64,000 nucleotides of DNA from Streptomyces sp. NBC_00569 (GCF_036345255.1 NZ_CP107783.1:5936001-6000000), one strand, 5' to 3'. Shown: positions 18,882 to 27,785, numbered from the stretch's first letter. Translations and numbers: made by a program. The notes: generated by a model from the sequence alone, not told the origin.

Positions 18882-19405
18882 GCACGTCCCCTGTCGTTGG
18901 CATTGTCATGGGTTCCGACTCCGACTGGCCCGTCATGGAGGCCGCCGCCCAGGCTCTCGACGAGTTCGAGATCCCCTACGAGGTGGACGTCGTCTCCGCG
19001 CACCGCATGCCGCGCGAGATGATCGCGTACGGCGAGCACGCCGACGGCCGCGGCCTCAAGGCGATCATCGCGGGTGCCGGGGGAGCCGCCCACCTGCCGG
19101 GCATGCTCGCCTCCGTGACCCCGCTGCCCGTCATCGGCGTCCCGGTCCCGCTGAAGTACCTCGACGGCATGGACAGCCTGCTGTCCATCGTGCAGATGCC
19201 CGCGGGCGTCCCCGTCGCCACCGTCTCCGTCGGCGGCGCGCGCAACGCGGGCCTGCTCGCGGCCCGGATCCTCGCCGCCCACGACGAGGAACTCCTCGGC
19301 CGCATGCGGGAGTTCCAGCAGGAGCTCAACGACCAGGCCACGGAGAAGGGCAAGCGACTGCGCGCCAAGGTCGAGGGCGCGTCCGGCTTCGGCTTCGGGA
19401 AGTGA
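18878..19405 (+). CDS. purE: N5-CAIR mutase
   Basis: Class I PurE converts N5-CAIR to CAIR, the step after PurK. The 175-residue protein shows [23 protein letters not shown] (active-site histidine), [12 protein letters not shown] and PVIGVPV, all family hallmarks. The start overlaps the purK stop by 4 bp (ATGA). The following dipeptidase gene also overlaps, so purK, purE and the dipeptidase may form one transcription unit. Confidence 0.96.
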   Translation: MSTSPVVGIVMGSDSDWPVMEAAAQALDEFEIPYEVDVVSAHRMPREMIAYGEHADGRGLKAIIAGAGGAAHLPGMLASVTPLPVIGVPVPLKYLDGMDSLLSIVQMPAGVPVATVSVGGARNAGLLAARILAAHDEELLGRMREFQQELNDQATEKGKRLRAKVEGASGFGFGK

Positions 19406-20598
19406 CCGCGATGACCACCTCCCTGGAGCGGGCCCGCGCGATACTCGCCGACTTCCCCGTCGTCGACGGCCACAACGACCTGCCGTGGGCACTGCGCGAG
19501 CAGGTCGCGTACGACATCGACGCGCGTGACATCGCCGTCGACCAGAGCGCGCATCTGCACACCGACCTGGCCCGGCTGCGGGCCGGCGGGGTCGGCGCGC
19601 AGTTCTGGTCCGTGTACGTGCGCTCGGACATGGCCGGCGACGTGGCCGTCAGCGCCACCCTGGAGCAGATCGACTGCGTCCAGCAGCTGATCGAGCGCTA
19701 CCCGGCCGACCTGCGCCGCGCGCTGACGGCCGCCGACATGGAGGCCGCCCGCACCGAGGGCCGTATCGCCTCCCTCATGGGCGCCGAGGGCGGCCACTCC
19801 ATCGGCAACTCGCTGGCCACGCTGCGCGCGCTGCACACCCTGGGCGTGCGCTACATGACGCTCACGCACAACGACAACATCGCGTGGGCGGACTCGGCGA
19901 CGGACGAGCCGGGCGTCGGCGGGCTCTCGCCCTTCGGCCACGAGGTCGTACGGGAGATGAACCGGTCCGGCATGCTCGTCGACCTCTCGCACGTGGCGGC
20001 GACCACGATGCGGGCCGCGCTCGACACGTCGGTCGCGCCGGTGATCTTCTCCCACTCGTCCTCGCGCGCCGTGTGCGACCACCCGCGCAACATCCCCGAC
20101 GACGTCCTGGAGCGGCTTCCGGCGAACGGCGGCGTCGCGATGGCCACGTTCGTGCCGAAGTTCGTCCTGCAGGCCGCCGTCGACTGGACCGCCGCCGCGG
20201 ACGACAACCTGCGCGCGCACGGTTTCCACCACCTGGACACGTCGGCGCAGGCCATGAAGCTCCACCGCGCCTTCGAGGAGGCGCACCCGCGCCCGGTCGC
20301 CACCGTCTCCACGGTCGCCGACCACCTCGACCACATGCGCGAGGTCGCCGGCGTCGACCACATCGGCATCGGCGGCGACTACGACGGCACGGCATTCCTG
20401 CCGGACGGCCTCGGTGATGTCTCGGGCTACCCGAACCTGATCGCGGAGCTCGTCGACCGCGGCTGGTCGGACGCCGATCTCGCCAAGCTGACCTGGCAGA
20501 ACGCGGTACGGGTCCTCGGCGCGGCGGAGGACGTGGCCCGCGACGAGCAGGCGCGGCGCGGCCCCTCGAACGCGACGCTCGACCAGCTCGACGGCTGA
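19402..20598 (+). CDS. Membrane dipeptidase (M19/renal dipeptidase family), catalytically complete
   Basis: 398 residues. The binuclear zinc site is complete: H24 and D26 in [11 protein letters not shown]129 in [12 protein letters not shown]197 in LVDLSHVAA and H218 in [11 protein letters not shown], plus the later IGGDYDG aspartate. Such enzymes hydrolyse dipeptides, including D-amino-acid-containing ones. No signal peptide is seen, so it is probably cytoplasmic. GTG 19402 overlaps purE; ATG 19411 is an alternative. A diverged paralogue lies downstream at 20816. Confidence 0.92.
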   Translation: MTAMTTSLERARAILADFPVVDGHNDLPWALREQVAYDIDARDIAVDQSAHLHTDLARLRAGGVGAQFWSVYVRSDMAGDVAVSATLEQIDCVQQLIERYPADLRRALTAADMEAARTEGRIASLMGAEGGHSIGNSLATLRALHTLGVRYMTLTHNDNIAWADSATDEPGVGGLSPFGHEVVREMNRSGMLVDLSHVAATTMRAALDTSVAPVIFSHSSSRAVCDHPRNIPDDVLERLPANGGVAMATFVPKFVLQAAVDWTAAADDNLRAHGFHHLDTSAQAMKLHRAFEEAHPRPVATVSTVADHLDHMREVAGVDHIGIGGDYDGTAFLPDGLGDVSGYPNLIAELVDRGWSDADLAKLTWQNAVRVLGAAEDVARDEQARRGPSNATLDQLDG

Positions 20599-20680
20599 GC
20601 GACCGGGCGACCGGGCTCGACGCCTGAGGCGACGGGCCCGTCGGCCGGGCGCCTGGGCCCGTAGGCCGGGCGACCTGCAG

Positions 20681-20711
20681 AAACCTCCGGAGTGGTGCCG
20701 CTCCGGGGTTT
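20681..20711 (+). terminator. Terminator hairpin after the dipeptidase
   Basis: AAACCTCCGGAG (20681-20692) pairs with CTCCGGGGTTT (20701-20711) with a single bulged T and an 8-base loop. The A-rich/T-rich ends of the stem fit an intrinsic terminator. Confidence 0.65.
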
Positions 20712-20815
20712 GGGCGGGCCGGTGTCGCCCGAACGCGCCGCCCACCAGGTGGCTGCGGGCCATGCGTGTGACGGTGAACGCTACTGCCGACACCGTCGAT
20801 GCCCGGAGCTTTGCC

Positions 20816-21922
20816 ATGGCAGAACTGCAGGACGAACTGACCGCCACCGCCGAGATGGGCGAGCTCGCCGAGCTCTCCTCACCGATCGAGGAGCCTCCCG
20901 CGCCCGCCGCGGGCGACGCGCTCACCCGCGCCCGCGCCCTCCTCACGACCCACCCCGTCGCCGACGGCTACTGCGGTCTGCCCGCAACGCTGCGCACACT
21001 GCCCTGGTACGACCTCGAACTGGGCGACAGCTCGGTCGACACCGACCTCCCGCGGCTGCGTGACGGAGGCGTCAGCGCCCTTCTGTGGACGCTGCGCCTG
21101 CTGCCCGGCACGGCACACGCCGAAAACCCCGTCACCGCCGTCCTCGAACAGCTCGACCTCGCCAAGCACGTCGTGGCCGAGTACCCCGAGGGCCTGCGCC
21201 TGGCCCGCTCCGCCTCCGAGGCGTGCGACGCCCGCGCATACGGCCGTATCGCCGTCCTCATGGGCCCCGCACCCGCGGCCGCCATCGGCGACTCCCTCGC
21301 CACGCTGCGCGCCCTGCACACGCTCGGCCTGCGCGTACTCACCCTCAGCGGCGCCTCCTGGGCCACCGAGGCAGGGCTGACCCGGTTCGGCGAGGAGGTG
21401 GTGCGCGAGATGAACCGGCTCGGCGTCCTCGCCGACCTCACCGGCGCCTCCGTGCGCACGGCCCGCCGGGTCCTCGCCGTCACCAGGGCCCCGGTGATCC
21501 TCACCCACTCCGGGGCCCACGCCCTCAACAGCCACCCCGACAACGTCCCCGACGACCTGCTCGCCGTCCTCGGCGCCGCCGGGGGAGTGTGCCTCGTGCC
21601 GTGCTCCGCGGAGCGCACCGGCCCCGAACTCGGCGACGTGGCCGACCATCTCGACCATGTGAGACGGGTGGCGGGTCCGGAGTCCGTCGGCCTCTGCGGC
21701 GCGTACGACACCGGAGCCGTGCACCCGGACGGTCTCGCCGACGTCTCGCGCTACCCGTACCTCATCGCGGAACTGGTCGAGCGTGGCTGGCCGGAGTCCG
21801 ATCTGGCACAGCTCACGTGGGGCAACGTCCAGCGTGTGCTGCGCGAGTCGGAGTTCGCGGCGCGGGCGGCCGCGCTGCGCCGCCCGCCGTCGACGGCGAG
21901 GATCGAACGCCTCGACACCTGA
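20816..21922 (+). CDS. M19 dipeptidase-like pseudoenzyme lacking metal ligands
   Basis: 368 residues, full-length homologue of the gene at 19402 (shared [52 protein letters not shown]). The catalytic residues are substituted: DGHND is DGYCG, the GAEGGHS glutamate segment is GPAPAAA, LSH is LTG and GGDYDG is CGAYDT. Only the fourth-motif His (LTHSG) remains. It cannot bind the usual two zinc ions, yet the frame is intact with normal codon use, so it is probably a conserved non-catalytic or altered-function protein. ATG 20816 is preferred because GGAG lies 7 bases upstream; an ATG at 20762 has no such site. Confidence 0.85.
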   Translation: MAELQDELTATAEMGELAELSSPIEEPPAPAAGDALTRARALLTTHPVADGYCGLPATLRTLPWYDLELGDSSVDTDLPRLRDGGVSALLWTLRLLPGTAHAENPVTAVLEQLDLAKHVVAEYPEGLRLARSASEACDARAYGRIAVLMGPAPAAAIGDSLATLRALHTLGLRVLTLSGASWATEAGLTRFGEEVVREMNRLGVLADLTGASVRTARRVLAVTRAPVILTHSGAHALNSHPDNVPDDLLAVLGAAGGVCLVPCSAERTGPELGDVADHLDHVRRVAGPESVGLCGAYDTGAVHPDGLADVSRYPYLIAELVERGWPESDLAQLTWGNVQRVLRESEFAARAAALRRPPSTARIERLDT

Positions 21923-21943
21923 CGGGCGGCCGGGGGAGCGGAC

Positions 21944-22306
21944 TCAGCAGGCGCACAGGCAGAACGGGTGCCCTGCCGGGTCCGCGTAGACCCGCCAGGT
22001 GCGCGAGCGGTCCTCCGCGTCGAGGACCCTCGCGCCCAGGGCCAGTACGCCCTTCTCCGCCGTGTCGAGGTCCTCGACCGTGAGGTCCAGGTGGAACTGC
22101 TGCGGCCGGTCGGGCGCGGGCCAGGCCGGCCGCACGAAGTCGGGCGCCGCCTGGAACGCGAGCGCCCGGCCGCCCGGCACCTCCAGGTCGACCCAGGTGC
22201 CGTCGTCGCTCGTCACCTCGCCGCCGAGCACCTCCGCGTAGAAATCGGCGAGCGCGCGCGGTTCGGGACAGTCCAGGACGACGACACCCAGCGTGGCGAG
22301 AGCCAT
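21944..22306 (-). CDS. VOC/glyoxalase-superfamily protein
   Basis: 120 residues with two beta-alpha-beta-beta-beta halves. The first is LGVVVLDCPEPRALADFYAEVLGG...WVDLEVPGGRALAFQ and the second QFHLDLTVEDLDTAEKGVLALGA...WRVYADPAGHPFCL. It belongs to the glyoxalase/bleomycin-resistance/dioxygenase group of small metal-binding proteins; the substrate cannot be told. Family metal positions seem to be covered by His in QFHLDL and acidic residues. It is divergent from the CGNR gene, with a palindromic region between them. Confidence 0.88.
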   Translation of the reverse strand: MALATLGVVVLDCPEPRALADFYAEVLGGEVTSDDGTWVDLEVPGGRALAFQAAPDFVRPAWPAPDRPQQFHLDLTVEDLDTAEKGVLALGARVLDAEDRSRTWRVYADPAGHPFCLCAC

Positions 22307-22325
22307 GACATCTCCTCGGTGTGAG

Positions 22326-22389
22326 GGTTACCTGTAGGAGCATTCATGAGGTAACCGCGTTACTGCATGCTCCCGCAATAGGGGTAACG
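22326..22389. promoter_or_regulatory. Candidate operator with repeated GTTAC dyads
   Basis: Four half-sites occur in the 91-base divergent spacer: GTTAC 22327, GTAAC 22351, GTTAC 22359 and GTAAC 22384. They make two inverted pairs with nearly equal spacing (19 and 20 bases). A further dyad, GGAGCAT (22337-22343) and ATGCTCC (22367-22373), surrounds the centre. The region covers the expected promoters of both genes. Confidence 0.6.
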
Positions 22390-22397
22390 TCGCAACC

Positions 22398-22898
22398 ATG
22401 AACGACCGCGTGCCCGCACCCGGGGGACTGGCCCTGATCCAGGACCTGGTGAACACCCTCGACATCGAGACGGGCGCCGACGCACTCGACACGGAGAAGG
22501 GGCGCGAGGCCCTCGGCCTCACTCGGCAGGAGGCGGAACCGGCGCGCGAACTGCGCGAATCACTGCGCGCCGCCTGCCTCGCACACGGCGGACACGCCCC
22601 CCACCGCTCGGTGACACCCCTGCACGGGCTGCTCGCCGAGGCCCCGCTCCTGGTCACCGTCGACGCGACGGACGGCTCGGCCTCTCTCGCGCCGGCGGAC
22701 CCGCACGCGCTCGTCTCGCGCGTCGCGGCGGCGATCGCCCAGGCGCACGCGGACGGCACCTGGCCCCGCCTGAAGGCCTGCGAGGCCCCCGACTGCCACT
22801 GGGTGTACTACGACCGCAGCCCGGCGGGCCGCGGTCGCTGGTGCTCGATGGCGGTGTGCGGAGCGCGCGCGAAGATGCGCCGCTACCGCGCGAAATAG
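22398..22898 (+). CDS. CGNR zinc-finger (ABATE-domain) putative transcriptional regulator
   Basis: 166 residues. The N-terminal ABATE-like domain (LALIQDLVNTLDIETGADAL) and the C-terminal zinc finger (ACEAPDCHWVYYDRSPAGRGRWCSMAVCGARAKMRRYR) give the CxxxxC...CxxxxC pattern. The name-giving CGNR is CGAR here. Streptomyces carry many such proteins, thought to be stress-linked regulators; few are characterised. Divergent from a VOC gene across repeated dyads, it is a plausible regulator of both. Confidence 0.87.
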   Translation: MNDRVPAPGGLALIQDLVNTLDIETGADALDTEKGREALGLTRQEAEPARELRESLRAACLAHGGHAPHRSVTPLHGLLAEAPLLVTVDATDGSASLAPADPHALVSRVAAAIAQAHADGTWPRLKACEAPDCHWVYYDRSPAGRGRWCSMAVCGARAKMRRYRAK

Positions 22899-22902
22899 AG
22901 GC

Positions 22903-24246
22903 TCAGGCGGCCGGGCGGCCCATCGCCCGGTACGTCCAGCCCGCCTTGCGCCACAGCACCGGGTCCAGCGCGTTGCGCCCGTCGAGGATCAGCCGCGTGC
23001 CGGCCAGCTCACCGAGCGCCGCCGGGTCCAGCTCGCGGAACTCGCGCCACTCCGTCAGGTGCAGCACCACGTCCGCGCCCCGCACGGCCGCCTCGGCGGA
23101 CTCCGCGTAGCCGAGCGTGGGGAACAGGCGCCGCGCGTTGTCCATGCCCTTCGGGTCGTAGACCGTGACCTGACCGCCCTGGAGGTGGATCTGCCCGGCC
23201 ACGTTCAGGGCGGGGGAGTCCCGTACGTCGTCGGAGTCCGGCTTGAACGTGGCGCCGAGCACCGCGACCCGCTTGCCCAGGAACGAGCCGCCGCCGAGCG
23301 CCTCGCGGGTCATCTCGACCATCTGGCCGCGGCGCCGCATGTTGATGGAGTCGATCTCGCGCAGGAACGTCAGCGCCTGGTCGGCGCCCAGCTCACCGGC
23401 GCGCGCCATGAACGCGCGGATGTCCTTGGGCAGGCAGCCGCCGCCGAAGCCGATCCCGGCCCGCAGGAACTTGGACCCGATCCGCTCGTCGTAGCCGATC
23501 GCCTCGGCGAGCTTCGCGACGTCACCGCCCGCGGCCTCGCACACCTCGGCCATCGCGTTGATGAAGGAGATCTTCGTCGCGAGGAACGAGTTGGCGGCCG
23601 TCTTGACCAGCTCGGCCGTCGGGAAGTCCGTCACCACGAACGGCGAGCCCTGACCGACCGGCGTCGCGTACACCTCGCGCAGGGTCTTCTCGGCGCGGTC
23701 GCTGCACACGCCGACCACGATCCGGTCCGGGTGCAGCGTGTCCTGCACGGCGAAGCCCTCGCGCAGGAACTCCGGGTTCCAGGCCAGCTCGACCTCGCCG
23801 CCGGCGGGCGCCAGCTCCAGGATGCGGGCCGCGAGCCGCTCGGCGCTGCCGACGGGCACGGTCGACTTGCCGACGACGAGCGCAGGCTTGCCCAGGTGCT
23901 TGGCCAGCGACTCCACCGCGGCGTCGACGTACGACATGTCGCAGGCGTACTCGCCGTGCTTCTGCGGAGTGTTCACGCACACGAAGTGGACGTCACCGAA
24001 CTCGGCGACCTCGGCCCAGTCCATGGTGAAGCGCAGCCGCCCGGTCGACCCCTCGATGCCGGCGACGTGCTTGCGCAGCAAGTCCTCGAGACCGGGCTCG
24101 TACATGGGGACCTCGCCCCGCGTGAGCATCTCGATCTTCTCGGGCACGACATCGAGCCCGAGCACCTCGAAGCCGAGTTCGGCCATGGCAGCGGCGTGCG
24201 TGGCGCCGAGGTAGCCGGTGCCGATCACGGTGATCTTCAAGGCCAT
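22903..24246 (-). CDS. UDP-glucose 6-dehydrogenase
   Basis: 447 residues. It oxidises UDP-glucose to UDP-glucuronate with two NAD+. N-terminal Rossmann motif ITVIGTGYLGATHAAAM, then VCVNTPQK, VGKSTVPVGSAERLA, EFLREGFAVQD, the central LVKTAANSFLATKISFINAMAE and the active-site cysteine in GIGFGGGCLPKD; the C-terminal domain has LGATFKPDSDDVRDSPAL. Start ATG 24246 (MALKITVIG) has GGAG 6 bases upstream; an upstream frame to 24303 is rejected. UDP-glucuronate would feed wall or exopolysaccharide synthesis. It is monocistronic here and divergent from the acyl-CoA dehydrogenase. Confidence 0.95.
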   Translation of the reverse strand: MALKITVIGTGYLGATHAAAMAELGFEVLGLDVVPEKIEMLTRGEVPMYEPGLEDLLRKHVAGIEGSTGRLRFTMDWAEVAEFGDVHFVCVNTPQKHGEYACDMSYVDAAVESLAKHLGKPALVVGKSTVPVGSAERLAARILELAPAGGEVELAWNPEFLREGFAVQDTLHPDRIVVGVCSDRAEKTLREVYATPVGQGSPFVVTDFPTAELVKTAANSFLATKISFINAMAEVCEAAGGDVAKLAEAIGYDERIGSKFLRAGIGFGGGCLPKDIRAFMARAGELGADQALTFLREIDSINMRRRGQMVEMTREALGGGSFLGKRVAVLGATFKPDSDDVRDSPALNVAGQIHLQGGQVTVYDPKGMDNARRLFPTLGYAESAEAAVRGADVVLHLTEWREFRELDPAALGELAGTRLILDGRNALDPVLWRKAGWTYRAMGRPAA

Positions 24247-24378
24247 GAGAGCTCCAGAGGTGGACGGCTGCAGTGCGGCCCCGAGCATAGTCGGGCGTGG
24301 CACGGCCCCTCACAGGGCACGTTTCCCCTGTCGCGTAGCTCACGTATCCCTCAGGTGGGCAGAGGCATAAAATTTGGG

Positions 24379-24392
24379 TTACTTAACGGTAA
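24379..24392. promoter_or_regulatory. TTAC-N6-GTAA dyad upstream of the acyl-CoA dehydrogenase
   Basis: A short palindrome in an unusually AT-rich patch (about 24367-24396), 26 bases before the start codon. It may be a regulator site, but it is only 4 bp per arm. Confidence 0.3.
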
Positions 24393-24418
24393 TTAGCGTC
24401 CTTGGAGCGTGAGTCACC

Positions 24419-25594
24419 TTGGCAGGTTCGCCCGAATTCGACCTGTACCGTCCGGCCGAAGAGCACGACATGCTCCGCGAGTCCGTGCGGGCTCTGTGCG
24501 AGGCCAAGATCGCGCCGTTCGCCGCGGCGGTCGACGAAGAGGCGCGTTTCCCGCAGGAGGCCCTCGACGCCCTCGTCGCCAATGACCTCCAGGCGGTGCA
24601 CGTACCGGAGTCCTACGGCGGCGCCGGGGCCGACGCCCTCGCGACCGTCATCGTGATCGAGGAGGTGGCCCGCGTCTGCGCCAGCTCCTCCCTCATCCCG
24701 GCCGTGAACAAACTGGGCTCGCTGCCCGTCATCCTCTCCGGCTCCGAGGAGCTGAAGAAGAAGTACATGACGCCGCTCGCCAAGGGCGAGGGCATGTTCT
24801 CGTACTGCCTCTCCGAGCCGGACGCGGGTTCGGACGCGGCGGGCATGAAGACGCGCGCGGTCCGCGACGGCGACTTCTGGGTCCTCAACGGCGTGAAGCG
24901 CTGGATCACCAACGCCGGCGTCTCCGAGTACTACACGGTCATGGCCGTCACCGACCCGACCAAGCGCTCGAAGGGCATCTCCGCCTTCGTCGTCGAGAAG
25001 TCCGACGAGGGCGTCTCCTTCGGTGCCCCGGAGCGAAAGCTCGGCATCAAGGGCTCCCCGACGCGCGAGGTCTACCTCGACAACGTCCGCATCCCCGCGG
25101 ACCGCATGATCGGGGAAGAGGGCACCGGCTTCGCCACGGCGATGAAGACCCTGGACCACACCCGCGTCACCATCGCGGCCCAGGCCCTCGGAATCGCCCA
25201 GGGCGCCCTCGACTACGCCAAGGGCTACGTCAAGGAGCGCAAGCAGTTCGGCAAGCCGATCGCCGACTTCCAGGGCATCCAGTTCATGCTCGCCGACATG
25301 GCCATGAAGATCGAGGCCGCCCGCGCCCTGACCTACCAGGCCGCGGCCAAGTCGGAGCGAGTCGCCGCCGGAGGTGCAGGAGAGGACCTCACCTTCCAGG
25401 GCGCCGCGGCCAAGTGCTTCGCCTCGGACGTCGCCATGGAGGTCACCACGGACGCCGTCCAGCTCCTCGGCGGCTACGGCTACACCCGTGACTACCCGGT
25501 CGAGCGCATGATGCGCGACGCGAAGATCACGCAGATCTATGAAGGCACGAACCAGGTCCAGCGCATCGTGATGGCCAGGAACTTGCCTTCATAG
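24419..25594 (+). CDS. Acyl-CoA dehydrogenase
   Basis: 391-residue flavoprotein oxidising acyl-CoA to the trans-2-enoyl-CoA. The family segments are complete: MFSYCLSEPDAGSDAAGM and WITNAGVSEYYTVMA (FAD/substrate), KLGIKGSPTREVYLDNVRIP, ALGIAQGALDYAKGYVKERKQFGKPI, and the C-terminal LLGGYGYTRDYPVERMMRDAK plus TQIYEGTNQVQR, with the catalytic Glu in YEGT. The layout fits short/medium-chain enzymes; chain length cannot be fixed by eye. The start is TTG 24419, as no in-frame ATG or GTG precedes the conserved N-terminus; GGAG lies at 24404. A hairpin follows at 25756. Confidence 0.94.
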   Translation: MAGSPEFDLYRPAEEHDMLRESVRALCEAKIAPFAAAVDEEARFPQEALDALVANDLQAVHVPESYGGAGADALATVIVIEEVARVCASSSLIPAVNKLGSLPVILSGSEELKKKYMTPLAKGEGMFSYCLSEPDAGSDAAGMKTRAVRDGDFWVLNGVKRWITNAGVSEYYTVMAVTDPTKRSKGISAFVVEKSDEGVSFGAPERKLGIKGSPTREVYLDNVRIPADRMIGEEGTGFATAMKTLDHTRVTIAAQALGIAQGALDYAKGYVKERKQFGKPIADFQGIQFMLADMAMKIEAARALTYQAAAKSERVAAGGAGEDLTFQGAAAKCFASDVAMEVTTDAVQLLGGYGYTRDYPVERMMRDAKITQIYEGTNQVQRIVMARNLPS

Positions 25595-25643
25595 GGTTCT
25601 CGCAGGGCAAGGCGCTTTATGACGCTCGTGGGCGCTGATCGAC

Positions 25644-25680
25644 TTCCGGTCCGTTCCGGTCCGTTCGGGTCCGCTTCGGG
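25644..25680 (+). repeat. Tandem decamer repeat TTCCGGTCCG
   Basis: Units at 25644-25653 and 25654-25663 are identical (TTCCGGTCCG); 25664-25673 is TTCGGGTCCG, followed by a partial CTTCGGG. The repeat is 50 bases after the acyl-CoA dehydrogenase stop. Confidence 0.75.
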
Positions 25681-25755
25681 CTGATCGCGGGCGCCATGGT
25701 GGGGAAATCCTGGGCTGACACTGGGCTCTGAGGCGCTTCTGAACTGCACAAATGC

Positions 25756-25783
25756 AACGGCCCCCGGCGTGCCGGGGGCCGTT
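25756..25783 (+). terminator. Strong terminator hairpin
   Basis: AACGGCCCCCGGC (25756-25768) and GCCGGGGGCCGTT (25771-25783) form a perfect 13-bp stem with only GT between them. It is the likely terminator of the acyl-CoA dehydrogenase transcript. Confidence 0.7.
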
Positions 25784-26064
25784 CGCGTGGGCTCCGGCGC
25801 GTGGGTGGCTTGCCCTGGTGGTACTCAAAGCCTGTCTCCAGGCCTGGCGAGCGAAGCCCACAGGGGCACCCCTCGGGCGGTCGCCTGAAAGTCTTCACAT
25901 GAGGGACGTGTCACCCGCCAAGCGTTTTGGCGTGTTCATTACCGTCGCTTGCTACCTTTGTCTGTTGGCGGGTTCGCGGCGATGTGCGGCTTTGAGGGCT
26001 TGGGCAGTGCGATGTCGCCGCGGGCGCGCAGGTGTACGCGTGCACACGGGGGACGGGGACGTTC

Positions 26065-26520
26065 ATGGCATGGGACGAGTGGGAACAGCTGAAAGCCGAG
26101 GCGGCGGAGCGGCACCGGAACGCAGCCGGTGCATCCGATCAGCCCTCGGCGCAGATGCGGCTCAATCAGCTGGCCGCCCCGGACGGCGGCGGGGGCCGCC
26201 CGGACATCGACATCAAGCACAAGGGCGTGCACGGTGCGGCCGACGACACCGAGACCCTGTCGCACGATGCCATGAAGCGGCTGAGTCATGCTCTCGACAC
26301 CAGCGACGAGGTGTACACGGCCCACTACGGCAACGGCTGGCTGAGCCCCGTCCAGCTGCAGGTGTGTGCCCTGAACTGGGAGGAACACATGGTGTCCCTC
26401 GCCAGGCAAATGGGTGATCTCAGTGCGAAGTTGAGGGATTCGGCCAACGGTCTCCGTGGCGCGGACCTCGAAGCTGAGGCTCGGTTGCGGGCCGCCGTCC
26501 AAGATCTGCGGAAGGCGTGA
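26065..26520 (+). CDS. Small helical protein, first gene of amidase trio (ESX-like or chaperone-like)
   Basis: 151 residues, no signal peptide or membrane helix. The N-terminal third is polar and probably helical (MAWDEWEQLKAEAAERHRN); the C-terminal part is helical with a Trp (NWEEHMVSLARQMGDLSAKLRDSANGLR), like helix-pair proteins of the WXG100/ESX superfamily, though no clear WxG turn is seen. The ATG 26065 is chosen over an upstream ATG at 26032, giving Met-Ala-Trp after GGGGAC. It sits directly before, and nearly overlaps, the amidase gene. I infer a secretion partner or chaperone. Function unproven. Confidence 0.65.
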   Translation: MAWDEWEQLKAEAAERHRNAAGASDQPSAQMRLNQLAAPDGGGGRPDIDIKHKGVHGAADDTETLSHDAMKRLSHALDTSDEVYTAHYGNGWLSPVQLQVCALNWEEHMVSLARQMGDLSAKLRDSANGLRGADLEAEARLRAAVQDLRKA

Positions 26521-26522
26521 GC

Positions 26523-27785
26523 ATGGTTTCGTACGAAGGCATCAACAACGCCCGCCCGAGCAAGTGGAAGACGGCTTCGGACGAATGGCACTCCCTGGCC
26601 GGGTACGCGCTGGCCGCCGCGAAGGACCTGCGCGACTACGGGGTCAAGCCGCTGGCCGAGAACTGGACCGACGAGGTGGGGAAGGCCGCCGCGGGCAAGT
26701 TTGAGAAGTTGGCCAACCAGTTCGAGGTGGCCTACGACATTCTGCTCGCCGTCAACATGGTTGCCGACGGCATGACCACCGCCATCGAGACCGCCCACAG
26801 CACCATGCGCGAGGCGCAGCAGCTGGCCGACCAGTACGGCCTGACGATCGGCGTCGACGGCACTATCACCGGCCCGCCGGTGCGCAACCGTACCGAGGCC
26901 GAGGAGTTGGGCCCGTACCGCTCGCAAGTGCTGGACCTCATCAATCAGGCTGTCGAGCAGGTGACGACCGCCGACAAGCTCGCCGCCGCCGAGTTCACCA
27001 AGCTCGCGAACCAGACGGGTCTGACCGACCCCGACAAAGCGCTCAACGAACTGCAGACCCACGCCTCGCACGTGCAGATGGAGATGCTGGCCGCCGACAT
27101 ACCCGTTGGGCAGGACCCGACGACGGTCCGTCAGTGGTGGGGCGGTCTGACCCCCCAGCAGCGCAAGGACATGATGCTGGCCGAGCCGGTCCTCATAGCC
27201 AATCTCGACGGCATCCCGGAGGACGTGCGCACGGATCTGCGTGGCAACGGCAAGTACGACCGCGTGAAGCTGGTCCAGTACGCCCTGGACAACTGGGACA
27301 AGGGTGACCCCACCGACTTCGGAAACAACTGCACCAACTTTGTCTCCAACGCGCTGCACGCCGCAGGGATGAAGGAGAAGACGTCGTTCTGGGAGGGCAC
27401 CACCGACGACGACAGCTGGATGATCGGCAACCGGACAGGCAACGACTGGATCGACAAGAAGCTGGCCTACTCGGACAACTGGACTGCCGCCGAGAACAAT
27501 CAGAATTTCATGCTCCAGCACGGTGGGCAGGAGGTCTCGCGCGCCGACGTGAAGCCGGGAGACATCCTCTACTACGAACAGTCCGGCCCGAACGACTCGA
27601 TCGAGAAGGGCAACACGCACCACGCGGCGATCGTCACGGCGGTCATGCCGGACGGTGAGATCAAGTACACCCAACACACCGACTCGTACCAGAACGTCAG
27701 TCTCGAAGGCCGGATCAACGCCACAGAGAAGCATGAAGGTGCGCAGAACGTCCGCATTGTCCGCCCCAACCCTGACTGGTACTGA
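26523..27785 (+). CDS. Two-domain protein: ESX-like helical N-terminus plus putative papain-fold amidase (amidase_6 type)
   Basis: 420 residues. The N-terminal half (about 1-190) is helical, with repeated Trp and Ala (KWKTASDEWHSLAGYALAAAK, NWTDEVGKAAAGKFEKLANQ), like WXG/LXG-type type VII secretion targeting regions. The C-terminal half has DFGNNCTNFVSNALHAAG (candidate nucleophile C270), KPGDILYYEQ and THHAAIVTAVMPDGEI (candidate His 366/367), the order seen in the putative amidase domain of the NlpC/P60-like papain fold. It could cut peptidoglycan peptides or act as an effector. There is no Sec signal peptide. ATG 26523 has GGAAGG 9 bases upstream; GTG 26517 is the alternative. It overlaps the downstream membrane gene by one base. 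Confidence 0.75.
   Translation: MVSYEGINNARPSKWKTASDEWHSLAGYALAAAKDLRDYGVKPLAENWTDEVGKAAAGKFEKLANQFEVAYDILLAVNMVADGMTTAIETAHSTMREAQQLADQYGLTIGVDGTITGPPVRNRTEAEELGPYRSQVLDLINQAVEQVTTADKLAAAEFTKLANQTGLTDPDKALNELQTHASHVQMEMLAADIPVGQDPTTVRQWWGGLTPQQRKDMMLAEPVLIANLDGIPEDVRTDLRGNGKYDRVKLVQYALDNWDKGDPTDFGNNCTNFVSNALHAAGMKEKTSFWEGTTDDDSWMIGNRTGNDWIDKKLAYSDNWTAAENNQNFMLQHGGQEVSRADVKPGDILYYEQSGPNDSIEKGNTHHAAIVTAVMPDGEIKYTQHTDSYQNVSLEGRINATEKHEGAQNVRIVRPNPDWY

Larger units (their letters stand above)
25595..26064. other. Gene-free stretch at the edge of a probable accessory insert
   Basis: 470 bases without a supportable gene. It contains a tandem decamer repeat (25644-25680), a terminator hairpin (25756-25783) and less GC-rich sequence near 25890-25970. 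Overlapping short frames on both strands lack ribosome binding sites. It may mark the junction between core and inserted DNA. I could not find a tRNA or att-like duplication. Confidence 0.5.

Noticed and set aside
25752..26417. 221-codon plus-strand frame
   Set aside because: Overlaps the convincing start at 26065 in another frame, has no ribosome binding site and no recognisable domain.
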